Below, in pieces: positions 31,496 to 41,393 of a DNA stretch of 51,646 nucleotides. A program made the position numbers and the translations under genes. A model generated the notes under the pieces. It did not search any database and was not told the DNA's origin. It saw only the letters and a list, made by a program, of their open reading frames with translations. The DNA is from Ceratorhiza oryzae-sativae. Lineage: Eukaryota; Basidiomycota; Agaricomycetes; Cantharellales; Ceratobasidiaceae. The DNA lies in NCBI GenBank assembly GCA_030998015.1, contig JARWMV010000104.1, forward strand, positions 1 through 51,646, given 5' to 3'. Within the stretch, counting starts at the first letter, position 1. Each line of letters starts with the position of its first letter.

Positions 31496-34400
31496 CTTCC
31501 CCCCTTCAAGGCACGGGGGTCCTGGGGTGCCTTTGGGTGTGACTTGACATAGTCAGCGATGAGTTCTGGTGCGTTCACCAGGTCGTCGTAGGTTAACCAT
31601 TGTCGCTCGTCATAGCCGAGCCACTTGACATAGTATTCAAAGACGTTGGATCTTTTGTTGTATTGTGATTTTATGATCTGTTCCACTTCGAACTCTTCTT
31701 CCCCTTCAGGAGTTACCACAGGTGGTGGTGGGGGAACCTGACGGCCATAGGGGTCGTCTTTATATTTGGTCAGGAGTGAGACATGAAATACTGGGTGTAT
31801 TTTCATGGTTATCGGTAAGTCCAATTTGTAGGCATGTGTGCCATGTTGTGCTACCACCCTGAATGGTCCAACTCTTTTGTGGGTCAGTTTCCTGGAGGCC
31901 TGCTGTGTCCGTATGTTTTTGGTATCAAGCCAGACTTTGTCTCCAACCTTAATAGCTTCAGGAGCCCGATGCTTCTGGTCGTAGTATTCCTTGATCCTCT
32001 GGTTTGCTATTTCCAGGGCTGCCCTAAGTTTGTCATGGCCCTTTTGGAGCCATTCTGCATGATTGTTGGCTAGGGGGAATTCTTGTCCCTCCTTGTCCCC
32101 AACTGCCAGCCTTGGGTGGAAACCATAGTTTGCAAAAAATGGTGATTTGCCAGTTGAGGCATTGACACCATTGTTGTAGGCAAATTCGGCCAAGGGTAAG
32201 AGTGAGACCCAGTCATCCTGCCGATCTGATACGTAGTGTCTCAGGTACCCTTCTACTACTTGGTTAGCCCTTTCTGACTGGCCGTCCGTTTGTGGGTGAT
32301 ATGCTGTAGAGTAGGAGGGTTTTATGTCTAGCTGTTTATATAGGTGCCTTAGGAACTTGGATGCAAAGTTGGGGCCACGATCTGAGATTGTTTTCTGTGG
32401 TAGCCCGTGAAGTTTCCATACGTATGTTAGGAACAAGTTGGCGCAATCCATAGCACTGGCTTCCGATTGACATGGAATAAAGTGGACCATTTTTGTCAGG
32501 CGGTTGACAACTGTAAATATGGCGTCAAACCCTTCTGACAGGGGTAGCCCGGTGATCAGATCATAAGTAATTTCCTCCCAAGGTTTTTCTGGTGCTGGTA
32601 TTGGGTTTAGGAGCCCTGGGGGAACCTGGTTGCTGTGCTTATTCCTAATACATGATTCGCAATGTGTGACATATTCGTTGACTGATTTTTTCATTGATGA
32701 CCATGTATATTTGCAGTTTAGCAATTTGTATGTTCTGAATTGTCCTGGGTGTCCTGCGGCTGGGTTGTCGTGACGGCTTTCAATGACCAGCTTGCGAAGT
32801 TCTTTGTTGTTTGGGACATAGATTCTGCCCTTGTATCATAAAAGTCCTTCGTCCCATTCCCAGTTTTTGACTTTTTCATTGTCATCTAGGGCTTTTAGCA
32901 CCTTTGACAGGTGCCCGTCCCCTGGGATAGCATCCCTAATGAGTTGTTCCAGGTCATGGTCTGGTGTGATTGCTTGTAGCTGCAGAGATTTTAATTCCAA
33001 AAATTGGTTTTGTGCCAGCAGAGCTTGGCTCTCACCCCCCTCTTTAGGGATGTGCCTTGACAGCCTAGAGAGTATGTCTGCCTGGCCATTCTTTGCCCCC
33101 TCGATGTATAGAATCTTGAATTCAAACCTGGACAGGAACTCATGCCATCGTGTGACTCGGCCATTTAGCGGCCGGTTTGTCTTCCAATATTCCAGATTTT
33201 TGTGGTCACAAACAATGTTTACCAGGTGTTCAGCCCCTTCTAGTAGGTGACGCCAGTGTTTGAGGGCTTTTATAATCGCCAGCATTTCTTTGTTGTAGAT
33301 ATCATAGTTTCTTTCTGCTGGGACCATTGCTTTGGAATAGTAGGAGATTGGGTGAAGCATCCCATCTTCTCCATATTGCAATAAAACAGCACCTGTGGCA
33401 TAGCCTGAGGTGTCTGTTTCTAAGATAAATGGTTTGCTGGGTTCTGGCTGAATTAGGAGAGGTGCTTCTTTCAATTTCTGCTTTAGCAAATTCCACGCCT
33501 GATCCCTTTCTTCTGTCCATTCCCACTTTGTGTCCTTCTTGACAAGTTCGTAGAGACATTTTGTGATTTTTGAGAAGTCTTTTATAAAGTGCCTTAACCA
33601 GTTTGCAAACCCCAACCCTTCCAGGACTTCGGTTGGGTTTGTAGGGGTTGGCCACTCAACAGCCTTTTCGACCTTGGCTGGGTCTACCTTAATTCCTTGG
33701 GGAGTTACTACTATTCCCAGGTAGTCCACTTCGGTGACGTCAAAAACGCATTTCTCCAGGGCGCAGTATAAACCAGCCTTTTGAAGCCGGAGCAGGACTT
33801 CCCTGACATGTTCATCGTGTTCTTCCTGGTTCTTTGAAAATACCAATATGTCATCCATGTAAATTACAACGTAAATGCCTTCGATGTCCTGGAACTCTTC
33901 TCGGATCATGGCCATGAAGGTTCCTGGTGCATTCTTTTGACCAAATTGCATGACTAGGGGCTCATACAGCCCATATTTGGTCTTGAAAGCGGCCTTCCAT
34001 TCGTCTCCTTCCCGAATTCGTATGAGGTTGAAACCCCACTTTAGGTCAAACTTGGTGAATATCTTTGCCCCACGCAAGGTTTCCACAATATCATTGATGG
34101 GTGGGAGCGGGTACACATTGGAGACAGTCATTTCGTTTAGCCGCCGATAGTCAATGCACATATGCAGCTTCCCATTTTTCTTTTTGACGAATATGACTGG
34201 AGATGCCATGGGTGACCTTGAGGGTCTGATATGCCCTGCTTTCAGTTGGCGATCCAAGGTTTTGCGCAATTCTGCATCTTCCTTGACACCCACACTATAT
34301 ATGGGACCGTGCCTTGGCTTGGCATCTGGTTTTAAATCTATTTCCATATCCCACTTTCTATGGGGTGGTAGTGGTTGGACGTCATCTTCTTCAGCAAATA

Positions 34401-35013
34401 TTTTCTGGAATTCTTTATATTTTGTTGGAAGGGAGTCTAGGGAGTCCAGCTGAAGCTCCTTAGGTTCATTTGCACGCACGTGCAAGGGTTTTGTGATGCA
34501 ATGCTTCAGGCATATTGGCAAGTCGAACTTCATGTCCTTCCCATCCCAATCAATGTTGGGGTTATGGAATTTGAGCCATGACATGCCCAGGACTAAATCA
34601 TTTTTGCCAATGTTCACAACGTAGGCACTGAGGATCTCTCTGTGCTCTTGAATGCACAACTCAAAGGTGCAGTAATGGGTCACGGACCTGGAGTCTATCT
34701 CCCTTCCATTGATTACCCTCAGTTTCTTGGGTGTTTTTAGGGCGACGGTAGGGATGCAGTATTGTTTGACTAAATCTTCATGTATAAATACTGATGTGGC
34801 CCCTGAGTCAATCATGGCCCATCTGTTAAATTTTTTCATGTTATATGCAGACTTGTGTTCAGGGGTTATGCGCAAAGGGAATGCATGAAAGAAAAACTGT
34901 AGTTGTGATTGGTTTCCTAACGACATACATTCCATTTCCATATTTTTATTTTCATTATGCGCATTTTGTAACATAGCGCCCAAGACCGCCCCCCTGGCAC
35001 GGTTTGAGCTCAT
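31483..35013 (-). pseudogene. pol: Element D pol, one nonsense codon
   Basis: The frame of 1,177 codons from ATG 35011-35013 has a single stop, TGA at 32836-32838 (codon 726), where element A reads CGA. Protease DSGAT is at residues 69-73, reverse transcriptase YMDD near 385-388, RNase H ETDTSG near 530, the integrase zinc module CESCIRNKH near 785, catalytic-core motifs near 816 (YDLITG), 874 (SDRGPNF) and 912 (QSERANQ), and the chromodomain (YYVKWLGYDERQW) near 1124. The last codons, KGGSVMN, come from the polypurine tract and the first bases of the LTR. The chromodomain marks the chromovirus branch and may steer integration to marked chromatin. Confidence 0.93.
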
Positions 35014-36401
35014 TCTTTTACCGACTCATCGTCAGTTGTTTCTACATCCTCGACCACTGCCTCGTATCCTGACATTTTAGCTGAGGGGCATTTGGCTGCA
35101 ATATGACCCTGGCCTCCACAGTTATAGCAGGTATTTGTCCCCTTTCCTTTTCCTGCGCTATCCAGATCCATTGCATCCGGATCCTTTGCCTTGGGGACCA
35201 CTGGCAGATGGTTATCCTTCTTTATGTCCTTGAAGGACTCTTGTATGTTGGCATTACTGCCATCGTAATGGACAGTTGGAACCGTGAAGCCCTTTGCATT
35301 GGGGCCAATGGCTACGATTTGACCTTTTACAGCCCTGCCATCTTTGATCTTGTATATGTGTTCCCCATTCTTGAATTTCTCCTTTTGGGGAGCGCTTTGG
35401 GGGTTATTTGTGGGCCTGCTAGTCGAAGCATTGTTGCTGCTGGACTTATTACCCCCATGAGATGTCCTCTTGCTACCGAAGGAAATGAGGTGACGGTCAA
35501 TTTCCAGGGCCCGCTGTGTGAGCTGGGCGAATGTCTTTGTGCGGGGATCATAGTTTTGGGCCACCATGCTATCTGTTATGTCTGATGACAGACCATCATA
35601 GAACTGATCACGCATGGCGGCATTGTTGTAGTTGAGGCCTGTGGAATACAAGTTGAATAGGGTGAGGTAGTCCTGAACCGTCTTGGATTGTTTCAACTTC
35701 CGCCACTTGTCGCGGTTATTTTCGGTGCGGTTCAGATCCCCATATCAGGTAGTAAATTCTTGCCAGAATAAATTGGCATTGTGGAGCCAGGGGATCACAG
35801 TTCCAGGGTTGAGAATTTCAAATTCTTCATACGAATTAACCCATTCAGCTGCGGACCCTTCGAGATACGAGGTGATGAAGGCAACCACTTGGTCAGCCGA
35901 GTGTCCACTCATGTTTGTATTGATATATCGGGCACATGCGATTCTGAATGAGATGGCGTCCTCCCGTTTTGTGCCATCAAATTTTTGAGGGGCGGCCATC
36001 TTAACTTTTGCGGTCGACCCTCCAGAGGGAGCAGGTGCTGTTGGTTGTGATTGGACTGTACCAGTGGGAGCTAGTGCTTGAACAGCGCCTGAACCGCCCA
36101 TGGAGGTGTGGATTTGCACTTCGATGTGCGTGATAGTAGTTTGGAGAATGGCTAACATTCCCACTAGGTTATTGACATTGGTGGCTAGTCCAGCCACATC
36201 CGCATCTATTTTTGTCTGATTCGTGGTAAGTTTGGCCTCGAGTGAATCTGTGTAGGTTTTATTATTGTGTTCAACGTCCCCAATATCATTTTGGAGATTA
36301 TTGGTTCACTCTCGCAGTTCGTCCATTGATCAAAGCATATAGATGACCTTATCTTCATCAGACATATTCGCCCATGCAGGGGCAGGGGTTGGCGATGCCA
36401 T
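35010..36401 (-). pseudogene. gag: Element D gag, several nonsense codons
   Basis: It starts at ATG 36399-36401 and ends with TGA 35010-35012 over the pol start. Layout and motifs match element C Gag, with zinc knuckle CYNCGGQGHIAAKC. Stops interrupt it: TGA at 35745-35747 (after WQEFTT) and two TGA codons in the N-terminal coiled coil near 36305 and 36330, where relatives have Gln or Arg. Most can be explained by C-to-T change on the coding strand. Confidence 0.88.
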
Positions 36402-36427
36402 TTCAGAAGGGACTCAAGTGGATTTGT

Positions 36428-36706
36428 TTAAAGGCGACAAAGTCGGTAAGGAAGTACAGGGAATTGAGAGTTGTTTTGATAATAAAGGATTTCCGTTCCC
36501 CTTACAAGTCTATAGATTTCAAAGTTCCCAACTCCCGCAAATCTCAACCAAGTATCGTCCAAGTCCCAGCTTTTGGTGTCCTGGCAACGATATGGACACT
36601 CCACCTTCTTTAGTTTAATTTGGTCCCAAAGGAGTGCTTCCTTGGGAAGGATTGATTTGGGCTGCCGGAAGGGGTGCTTCTTCCTGAATTGGCGAGCCCG
36701 TGCCAC
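36428..36706 (-). CDS. Element D accessory frame 3
   Basis: The frame of 92 codons has the basic start ARARQFRKKHPFRQ, then VECPYRCQDTKSWDLDDTWLRF and a YYQNNSQFPVLPYRL ending. The first codon is GTG, so it is unlikely to start here on its own. It overlaps frame 2 by 92 bases in the +1 phase. Length and sequence are kept in A. No family was recognised. Confidence 0.5.
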   Translation of the reverse strand: MARARQFRKKHPFRQPKSILPKEALLWDQIKLKKVECPYRCQDTKSWDLDDTWLRFAGVGNFEIYRLVRGTEILYYQNNSQFPVLPYRLCRL

Positions 36707-37154
36707 TTAGAAAGGTGGGGTGAGGAAGGTCTGACAGTGTTGAGAAGACGGGGAAGGCGTACTCGTGGGGTTCAATTGTTTCTCGGACTATTGCTTCTAG
36801 TCTGAGATGGTCTTGGAGGAGGGATAGGTAGTCCTCCTGGTGTTCGCGCAAACGCTCGGTTAAGTATGCACAACGGGCCTCAGCTTCGTGAAGTTTTTCC
36901 CAGGTTTCTTTGTACTTATTCCGGTAGTAACGGTACCTGTCTTGGAAGTTTTCGATAGTGTTTAGCAGGTGACGAAGAAGCTGTTGGCCGAGGTTCTCCA
37001 GCTTATAGCTGGTTGCGGGGGATGGTGTAGTAATAAAGGAATTTGTCCTTCTTAGGACAATAGGGGCAGTGCACTGGGAAGGTGGCTCCGTTCGCCCGAC
37101 GGCAGATTTTGCACTCAGGGGCACCTGGCTCAGTGACGAAGGCTTGTTGGGCAC
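36615..37154 (-). CDS. Element D accessory frame 2 (coiled coil)
   Basis: The open stretch is 179 codons with no early ATG. The part beyond the overlap with frame 1 is LENLGQQLLRHLLNTIENFQ, then YRYYRNKYKETWEKLHEAEA and LTERLREHQEDYLSLLQDHL, with heptad-like Leu spacing that fits a coiled coil. A Pro/Ser-rich tail follows. It is conserved in A (174 codons) and B (174 codons). The function is unknown. Confidence 0.55.
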   Translation of the reverse strand: MPNKPSSLSQVPLSAKSAVGRTEPPSQCTAPIVLRRTNSFITTPSPATSYKLENLGQQLLRHLLNTIENFQDRYRYYRNKYKETWEKLHEAEARCAYLTERLREHQEDYLSLLQDHLRLEAIVRETIEPHEYAFPVFSTLSDLPHPTFLSGTGSPIQEEAPLPAAQINPSQGSTPLGPN

Positions 37155-37368
37155 GTCCGACTTTCTGGGGGCGGACTTTGGTAATTACTACTTGGTTGAA
37201 GTTGATGTGCCCTGCTTCTTCAAGGATACTTTCGACCGAGTTGAGGGTGAAGCAGTGGATTGATAGGTGTCCGAACCACCCACACAGATGGCAGCACTGA
37301 TCTTCTGTAAAAGGTTGTGCCACTTGAGGGCTGTGCGTTCCGTCAGAGACGTACTCGAGCAAGAGCAA
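37003..37368 (-). CDS. Element D accessory frame 1 (zinc knuckle plus zinc ribbon)
   Basis: The frame of 121 codons is read from TTG, with no ATG. It encodes CHLCGWFGHLSIHC, a perfect CX2CX4HX4C knuckle, then about 50 residues with FNQVVITKVRPQK, then CKIC...CPYC, likely a second zinc site, and ends KFLYYYTIPRNQL. The last 150 bases overlap frame 2. Four copies in the window keep these cysteines. A second nucleic-acid-binding protein upstream of gag is not a standard part of Ty3/gypsy elements. Confidence 0.6.
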   Translation of the reverse strand: MLLLEYVSDGTHSPQVAQPFTEDQCCHLCGWFGHLSIHCFTLNSVESILEEAGHINFNQVVITKVRPQKVGRAQQAFVTEPGAPECKICRRANGATFPVHCPYCPKKDKFLYYYTIPRNQL

Positions 37369-37673
37369 GATAAAAGGAAAAATAGACCCTTTCCCGAGTC
37401 TATTGGAATAGGAAGGTGACCTCCGTTGCTCAGCTACTTAAGGGCAATGAGCGACCCCACCTCTTGTTGACGAAAGAGATTGGAGAACCAAAGCTTGTTA
37501 CGACGTGTGAGGGACCTGGCTATGCAAGGTTTCACAGAGGTGCGTATAGGGCAACGATATCTCGTGACTGTGGATAGGTGGAGTAGGATTGGGGAAGGCA
37601 ACGGGAAGTTATCTTGAGACGACGCCAACAGCATTCCAGAACATATCCCAGACGACACTGAGACTTACAATTG

Positions 37674-37688
37674 TCAAGAACTTGACCT
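37674..37688 (-). promoter_or_regulatory. Primer-binding site of element D (predicted self-priming)
   Basis: On the minus strand AGGTCAAGTTCTTGA lies two bases inside the 5' LTR edge. It is fully complementary to TCAAGAACTTGACCT in the LTR, as in elements A and C. Confidence 0.75.
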
Positions 37689-37690
37689 GA

Positions 37691-38066
37691 TGTCGACGAC
37701 GACAAGTCAGGCAACGAGAAAAATAGTAAGAAAATAAAAGAACTTGTATTCGACGAGAGGTCAAGTTCTTGAGGAGTCCTCTGCAAACTTGACCTGGTTT
37801 ATATACACAGTACGAGCCACATCATAACAAACAAGTCCGTACAGTGAGTCACGCCAGATAAGAGATAGAAGCAGTAGAAGCGACTGCGGAACTGTGGAAT
37901 TTCACATCAGAGTTGAAATACATCTCGGTTACCGGTCTGGAACATTCCCTGAGTCACGTGATACAGATATACCACAAAAGGCAAGTATGTTTTGAAGATG
38001 ATCTCATAAAATGTAGTAAATCGAGAAAATATTGTAGAGTGGATGTATGCGTGTCAGTTCGTGACA
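37691..38066 (-). repeat. 5' LTR of element D
   Basis: It begins TGTCGACGACGACAAG and ends TTCGTGACA. It is followed by GCCAG and the resumed leader of element C. Confidence 0.95.
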
Positions 38067-39091
38067 GCCAGAAGGGGTGCTTCTTCCTGAATTGGCAAGC
38101 TTGTGCCACTTAGAAAGGTGGGGTGAGGGAGGTCTCATGGTGTTGAGAAGACAGGGAAGGCGTACTCGTGGGGTTCAGGGTTTTCTCGGACTAGTGCTTC
38201 TAGTCTGAGATGGTCTTGGAGGAGGGATAGGTAGTCCTCCTGATGTGTGTGTAGTCACTCGGTAAGGTATGTGCAATGGGCCTTGGCTTTGTGAAGTTTT
38301 TCACAAGTCTCTTCGTACTCATTTCGGTAATAATGGTACCTGTCTTGGAAGTTTTCAATAGTATTTAACAGGTGACGAAGGAGTTGTTGGCCAATGTTCT
38401 CCATCTTATAGCTGGTGACAGGGGATGGTGTAGTAGTATAAGAATTTGTCCTTCTTAGGACAGTAAGGGCAGCACACAGGGAAGGTGGCTCTGTTTGCCT
38501 GATGGCAAATTTTGCACTCAGGGGCACCCAGCTCAGTGACAAAAGCTTGTTGGGCTTGTCCAACTTTCTGGGGGTGGACTTTGACAATTACTACTTGGTT
38601 GAAATCGATGTGTCCAGCCTCTGCAAGGATGTCTTCAACCAAATTGAGGGTGAAGCAGTGAATAGACAGGTGTCCAAACCACCCACACAAACAGCAGCAC
38701 TGGTCTTCTGTAAAAGGTTGTGCCACTTGAGGGCTGTGCATTCTGTCAGAGGTGTACTTGAGCAAGAGCAAGATAAAAGAAAAAATAGACCCTTTCCTGA
38801 GCTATTGGAATAGGAAGGTGACCTCTGTTGCTCAACTACTTAAGGGCAATGAGCGACCCCACCTCTTGTTGGCAGAAGAGATTAGAGAACCAAAGCTTGT
38901 TATGACGTGTGAGGGACCTGGCTATGCAAGGTTTCACAGAGGCACATATAGGGCAATGATGTCTTGTGGCTGTGGATAGGTGGAGTGGGATTGGGGAAGG
39001 CAGCAGGTAGTTATCTCAAGACGATGCCAACGGCGTTCCAGATGTATCCCAGACGACACTGAGACTTACAATTGTCAAGAACTTGACCTGA
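38067..39091 (-). CDS. Element C leader, distal part with accessory frames 1 and 2
   Basis: Frame 1 (38406-38771, 121 codons) keeps the knuckle CCLCGWFGHLSIHC and the CKIC/CPYC pair. Frame 2 (open 38255-38587) keeps the coiled-coil start but meets a stop at 38255, where relatives read on (LTERLREHQ). The primer-binding site AGGTCAAGTTCTTGA is at 39075-39089. The leader continues at 30856-31119 on the far side of element D. Confidence 0.6.
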
Positions 39092-39467
39092 TGTCAATGA
39101 CAACAAGTCAGGCAACAAGGAAAATAGTAAGAAAGTAAAAGAACTTGTATTCGACGAGAGGTCAAGTTCTTGAGGAGTCCTCTGTGAACTTGACCTGGTT
39201 TATATACATAGTACAAGCCACATCATAACAAACAAGTCTGTACAGTGAGTCACAACTGATAAGAGATAGAAGCAGTAGAAGCAACTGCAGAGCTGCAGAA
39301 TTTCACATTGGAGTTGAAATACATCTTGGTTATCAGTCTGGAACATCCCCTGAATCACATGACACAGATATACCATAAAAGGCAGGTATGTTTTGAAGAT
39401 GGTCTCATAAAATGTAATAAATTGAGAAAATATTGTAGAGTGGATATATGCATGTCAGTTCATGACA
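39092..39467 (-). repeat. 5' LTR of element C
   Basis: It begins TGTCAATGACAACAAG and ends TTCATGACA. It is followed by ACCTG (39468-39472), the second copy of the target duplication. Confidence 0.95.
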
Positions 39468-39727
39468 ACCTGGGGCAATCTCACATTTTTCAAGCCAATG
39501 GTGTCACTTGCCATGCCAGATATGACATGGTAAGTACTATCCTTGCCCAAACATTAGCTGCTAACACTCCTGTAGTCTGCGAACCCATACTGATCTCTTG
39601 CACCTGCACCCAGACGATGTCACACTCACCCAGCTGACCGCCGCTCCCCCTTCTAGTGGCCTTACTGACCACACTGTGTTGACTGCAACATACACACACA
39701 ATGCAAACAATCCATGGCTCTCCTGTT

Positions 39728-40545
39728 TGCTGGTGGTGTCAGTGTTCTGTTCTTCAAGTTGTTCATAGTCAGGTTGGGCTACAATGTGGTTGTTCTCAAT
39801 CTTGGTCCCTCCTTCAATGTTATGACCCGTCAAATGGACATAACAGAGTAACCGAATATTTTTATGTATTTATGGCATTTTTCCTAAGCAGAACAAGCCA
39901 TAAACAAGGTCACGTGACCTTGGCGCTTAACCAGCGCTTATGGTGGTTACCCTGAACTCGCTCCAGTGTTTCTCTCCCTTGTTACTTGGAGCGAGGAGCA
40001 AGTTGTCACGTGATCTCGGCGCTTACGGCAGGATCACGTGACCTCAGCCCTTACCCCTCGGACCTTGTGCAGCTCTATAAGATTCAGAGCTGCACAAACT
40101 TAAGATAAACAATTACCTAAACCATAGTACTGTATATAACCTGCACCTACTGCAGATTGTGCTTAGATAATACATCTGCAGCCACTGCAGCCACAGGTGT
40201 AAATAAGAAGGATAGAGCAAGACTGGATGCCTCAGCTTGCTTTATCTTGTCAACCACCATAGACCATAGCAAACACTGTAACTAGAACACTCAATACATA
40301 CCACACAACATCAAACCATCAATGCAGCCACTACTTAAGTGCTTCGCAAGGAAGCATCCAGAGAGTCACAACATTCAAGGGTCTCTTCAATTTCTGCAAC
40401 CTCAACCTCTCCTTCAAGACCAACTACAATGCAATGGTTCTTGATCTTGGTCCCTCCATCAAGGATCTTTTCAATTTCTGCAACTTTAACCTTAACCTCA
40501 AGACTGGGCTTTTGCATGCCAATCAACCAGTAAGTAGTTCCCTCG
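39728..40545 (+). other. Tandem 28-residue repeat frame, split by a solo LTR
   Basis: On the plus strand the reading FKLFIVRLGYNVVVLNLGPS runs into the solo LTR at 39818. After the LTR the frame resumes with [39 protein letters not shown]. The LGPS and LFNFCN words repeat every 28 codons (84 bp). At least two and a half units are visible. It lies inside the hAT element, outside its transposase. It may be a captured gene fragment or just a minisatellite. No family was recognised. Confidence 0.45.
39818..40373 (+). repeat. Solo LTR (556 bp, third family)
   Basis: It runs from TGTTATGACCCG to GAGTCACAACA and is flanked by TTCAA (39813-39817 and 40374-40378). Its ends are imperfect inverted repeats (TGTTATGAC/GTCACAACA). 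It carries three TCACGTGA palindromes (39909-39918 region, 40006-40013, 40034-40041) upstream of a TATAAG box near 40077, which gives the plus orientation. No internal region remains, as after LTR-LTR recombination. Confidence 0.85.
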
Positions 40546-41103
40546 CTACACACTTTATCTTATTAACCCATATCCTATTTCTAGCTACTATGGGGGGAGT
40601 CAGTCCACCACTGCAATGAGTTCCACTTTGAGGTTGAGCTGGGGGAGGGAGAGGACTATGGGCGTGTTATATCTATTTAGTCATAGCTTGTTTTAGTATT
40701 TTCTTTTTGCTGTCTGTTTACAATCTTGTCTGCTGCTTGTTGCAGTTTATTACTTGCATACGAATCTTATTTTTTTCTGCCTACACTGGTATTATCAACC
40801 CCCAAAACGTTGCTGACGCTGTAGGCACTTGGGCCTGCTTCAAATCAGAAGAATACATATATATTTCCACATTCCCACACTCCTGCATGCTTGTGTTATG
40901 GCCTTCTCCCGTTCCTGCTCTCCCCACATGCCCACATTCTGCCAGCATTTTGGCATTGTGGGCATTCCCACAAATGCCAGAATTTTGCTGATATTCAGCA
41001 TTCCTACATGCATGGGCAGGGGCAGGGGTGGGAATGACCAATTGCTGATCAATTTCCATGTGCAGGTGCCAATTTTCAGCAAAATTTCTGTGTCACATCC
41101 TTA
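40546..41103. repeat. hAT right terminal region
   Basis: No gene is seen. From about 40870 to 41040 the sequence repeats words such as CCCACA, GCCAG, GGCATT and GGGAATG. It ends in GTGTCACATCCTTA at 41103, which mirrors the left end. Confidence 0.6.
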
Positions 41104-41386
41104 CTTCAATGCGTGTGATAGTGGTTTGAAGTATCACTAACATGCCAAGCAGGTTGTTAACGTTGGTGGCTAGTCCAGCCACATCAGTGTCTATCTTGGT
41201 CTGGTTTGCTGTGAGTTTTGATTTGAGCAAGTCTGTGTATGTTTTATTGTTGTGGTCAACATCTCCAATATCATTTTGGAGGTTATTGGTTTGTTCTCAC
41301 AATTCATCCATTGACTGAAGCATATAGATAACTTTGTCCCCATCAGACATATTTGCCCAAGCCAGGGTGGGGGGTTGTGACGCCAT
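41104..41386 (-). pseudogene. gag: Element B gag, N-terminal piece
   Basis: It starts at ATG 41384-41386 (MASQPPTLAWANM) and encodes the coiled-coil N-terminus up to the CTTCAATG target site. A TGA near 41296-41300 replaces the arginine codon of the ELREQ motif, again CGA to TGA. Downstream coding resumes at 21132. Confidence 0.88.
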
Positions 41387-41393
41387 TTCAGGG

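Larger units (their letters stand above)
31120..38066 (-). mobile_element. Element D: youngest family-1 Ty3/gypsy copy
   Basis: D is 6,947 bp on the minus strand with two 376 bp LTRs (31120-31495, 37691-38066) that differ at about 7 positions, all transitions. It interrupts the leader of element C at GGGCTGCCG/GAAGGGG. The flanks GCCG (left) and GCCAG (right) are an imperfect target duplication. It carries all family-1 parts. Pol has one nonsense codon and gag has at least three, so D is probably not self-sufficient. Confidence 0.92.
25574..39467 (-). mobile_element. Element C: family-1 Ty3/gypsy, split by element D
   Basis: C runs from its 5' LTR (39092-39467) through the leader (38067-39091, then 30856-31119 beyond element D), gag (29464-30855) and pol (25937-29467) to its 3' LTR (25574-25949). 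It is flanked by ACCTG at 25569-25573 and 39468-39472. The two LTRs share sites not found in A or D and differ from each other at about eight positions. It is inserted in the hAT element. Without D it is 6.9 kb. Its gag is open; its pol has several stops. Confidence 0.92.
21133..41103. mobile_element. hAT DNA transposon, expanded by retrotransposon insertions
   Basis: The left end TAAGGATGTGAC (21133-21144) is inverted at the right end GTCACATCCTTA (41092-41103). The 8 bp CTTCAATG flanks both ends (21125-21132, 41104-41111). Removing the unit rejoins the gag of element B. An 8 bp duplication and TAAGG ends fit hAT. The transposase gene lies near the left end on the minus strand. Insertion of element C (13.9 kb including D) and of a 556 bp solo LTR accounts for 14.4 kb, so the original transposon was about 5.5 kb. 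Confidence 0.9.

Noticed and set aside
31120..39467. Pairing the LTR at 31120 with that at 39092 as one element
   Set aside because: Shared variants pair 31120 with 37691 and 25574 with 39092. The ACCTG duplication confirms the outer pair, and the leader of C resumes at 38067.
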